Positions 13,539-13,729 of a DNA stretch of 13,729 bases are shown in pieces. Made by a program: the position numbers and the translations under genes. The notes beneath the pieces were generated by a model. It was not told the origin of the DNA and did not search any database. It worked only from the letters and a program-made list of their open reading frames with translations. Origin of the DNA: an uncultured Faecalibacterium sp. (GTDB taxonomy: Bacteria; Bacillota; Clostridia; Oscillospirales; Ruminococcaceae); contig CAKSZM010000050.1 in assembly GCA_934525735.1 (NCBI GenBank), positions 1 to 13,729 of the forward strand, given 5' to 3'. The number at the start of each line of letters is the position of its first letter. The stretch's first letter is position 1.

Positions 13539-13592
13539 CGTTTCCCGCAAAACGGCGGTCTTACTCCCCTGCCGTGTGCTCTGAATTACCCC

Positions 13593-13621
13593 TTAACAAA
13601 ACGACCGCGTTCCGCTATAAT
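13593..13621 (+). promoter_or_regulatory. Promoter embedded in the htpG terminator hairpin
   Basis: -35 TTAACA (13593-13598), exactly 17 bases, and a perfect -10 TATAAT (13616-13621). The -10 lies at the tip of the hairpin that ends the htpG transcript. The start point (about 13628) falls in the 3' arm, so the new transcript would lack the 5' arm and could not form the terminator. Confidence 0.78.
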
Positions 13622-13649
13622 AGAGTGGAACGTGGTCGTTTATTTTTAT
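13599..13649 (+). terminator. htpG intrinsic terminator
   Basis: A long stem: AACGACC (13600-13606) pairs with GGTCGTT (13634-13640), continuing through CGTTCC/GGAACG, with two G-T pairs and a loop of about 7 bases. TATTTTTATC follows. It lies about 60 bases after the htpG stop; the intervening bases contain a weaker ACGGC/GCCGT repeat. Confidence 0.82.
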
Positions 13650-13674
13650 CTGTCTGTGAAAGGAATTCTGTTTC

Positions 13675-13729
13675 ATGGAGCCGAGAAAACATTATTTTGC
13701 AAAGATCCCCACCATCGCCATCTTTATCG
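13675..13729 (+). CDS. Unidentified protein, N-terminal fragment
   Basis: Eighteen codons are visible before the right edge, reading MEPRKHYFAKIPTIAIFI. The ATG has AAAGGAA about 9 bases upstream and a strong promoter about 50 bases further up. A basic start followed by a hydrophobic run suggests a membrane segment or signal anchor. Too little is present to assign a family. Confidence 0.65.
   Translation, partial: MEPRKHYFAKIPTIAIFI

Noticed and set aside
11517..13550. 677-residue open frame on the minus strand opposite htpG
   Set aside because: It is fully antisense to an unmistakable Hsp90 gene, has Leu/Val-rich composition with no domain, and lacks a ribosome site. The biased C-ending codons of htpG remove stops from this antisense frame.
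1..13729. CRISPR array, tRNA or rRNA genes, insertion sequences, prophage
   Set aside because: No regularly spaced repeats, tRNA cloverleaf sequence, rRNA-like stretch or transposase/integrase motif was seen; the only repeats are the paralogous hydrolase genes and regulatory hairpins.

Overview
The window looks like chromosomal DNA from a GC-rich, strictly anaerobic, Gram-positive gut Clostridium relative, most plausibly Oscillospiraceae/Ruminococcaceae of the Faecalibacterium-Subdoligranulum type. The basis is a T-box leader, a CIRCE heat-shock operator, a clostridial A-type flavodiiron protein, strong AGGAGG-like ribosome sites and sigma-A promoters. The genus is inference. No rRNA, tRNA, CRISPR array, transposase or integrase was seen.

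Left part (1-4295). The first codons of pheS run off the left edge on the minus strand. They sit behind a complete tRNA-sensing T-box leader with a UUC (Phe) specifier, a terminator and its own promoter. Next come a small secreted protein with a C-terminal His/Cys motif (minus), a 74-residue XRE-type regulator (plus), the flavodiiron protein fprA (minus) and rmuC (minus). A symmetric bidirectional terminator separates the regulator from fprA.

Centre (4359-8688). This is the most distinctive region: four consecutive paralogous secreted alpha/beta-hydrolases on the minus strand. They are tightly packed (two 4-base stop/start overlaps and one 18-base gap) behind one strong promoter. Two of them appear to start at TTG. 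Their N-terminal halves group as 1+2 and 3+4, whereas their C-terminal halves group as 1+3 and 2+4, which suggests recombination between copies. All keep a Ser-Asp-His set. The substrate cannot be read from sequence; acyl or acetyl esters on gut glycans are a guess.

Right part (8818-13729). A GNAT acetyltransferase (plus) converges through a bidirectional terminator on an HD-domain protein and an unrecognised 146-residue protein (both minus). A fifth, cytoplasmic alpha/beta-hydrolase (minus) is divergent from htpG (Hsp90, plus). htpG carries a perfect CIRCE operator over its promoter. Past htpG, a terminator hairpin contains a near-consensus promoter, with its -10 box at the loop, that would drive the next gene, of which only 18 codons are visible.
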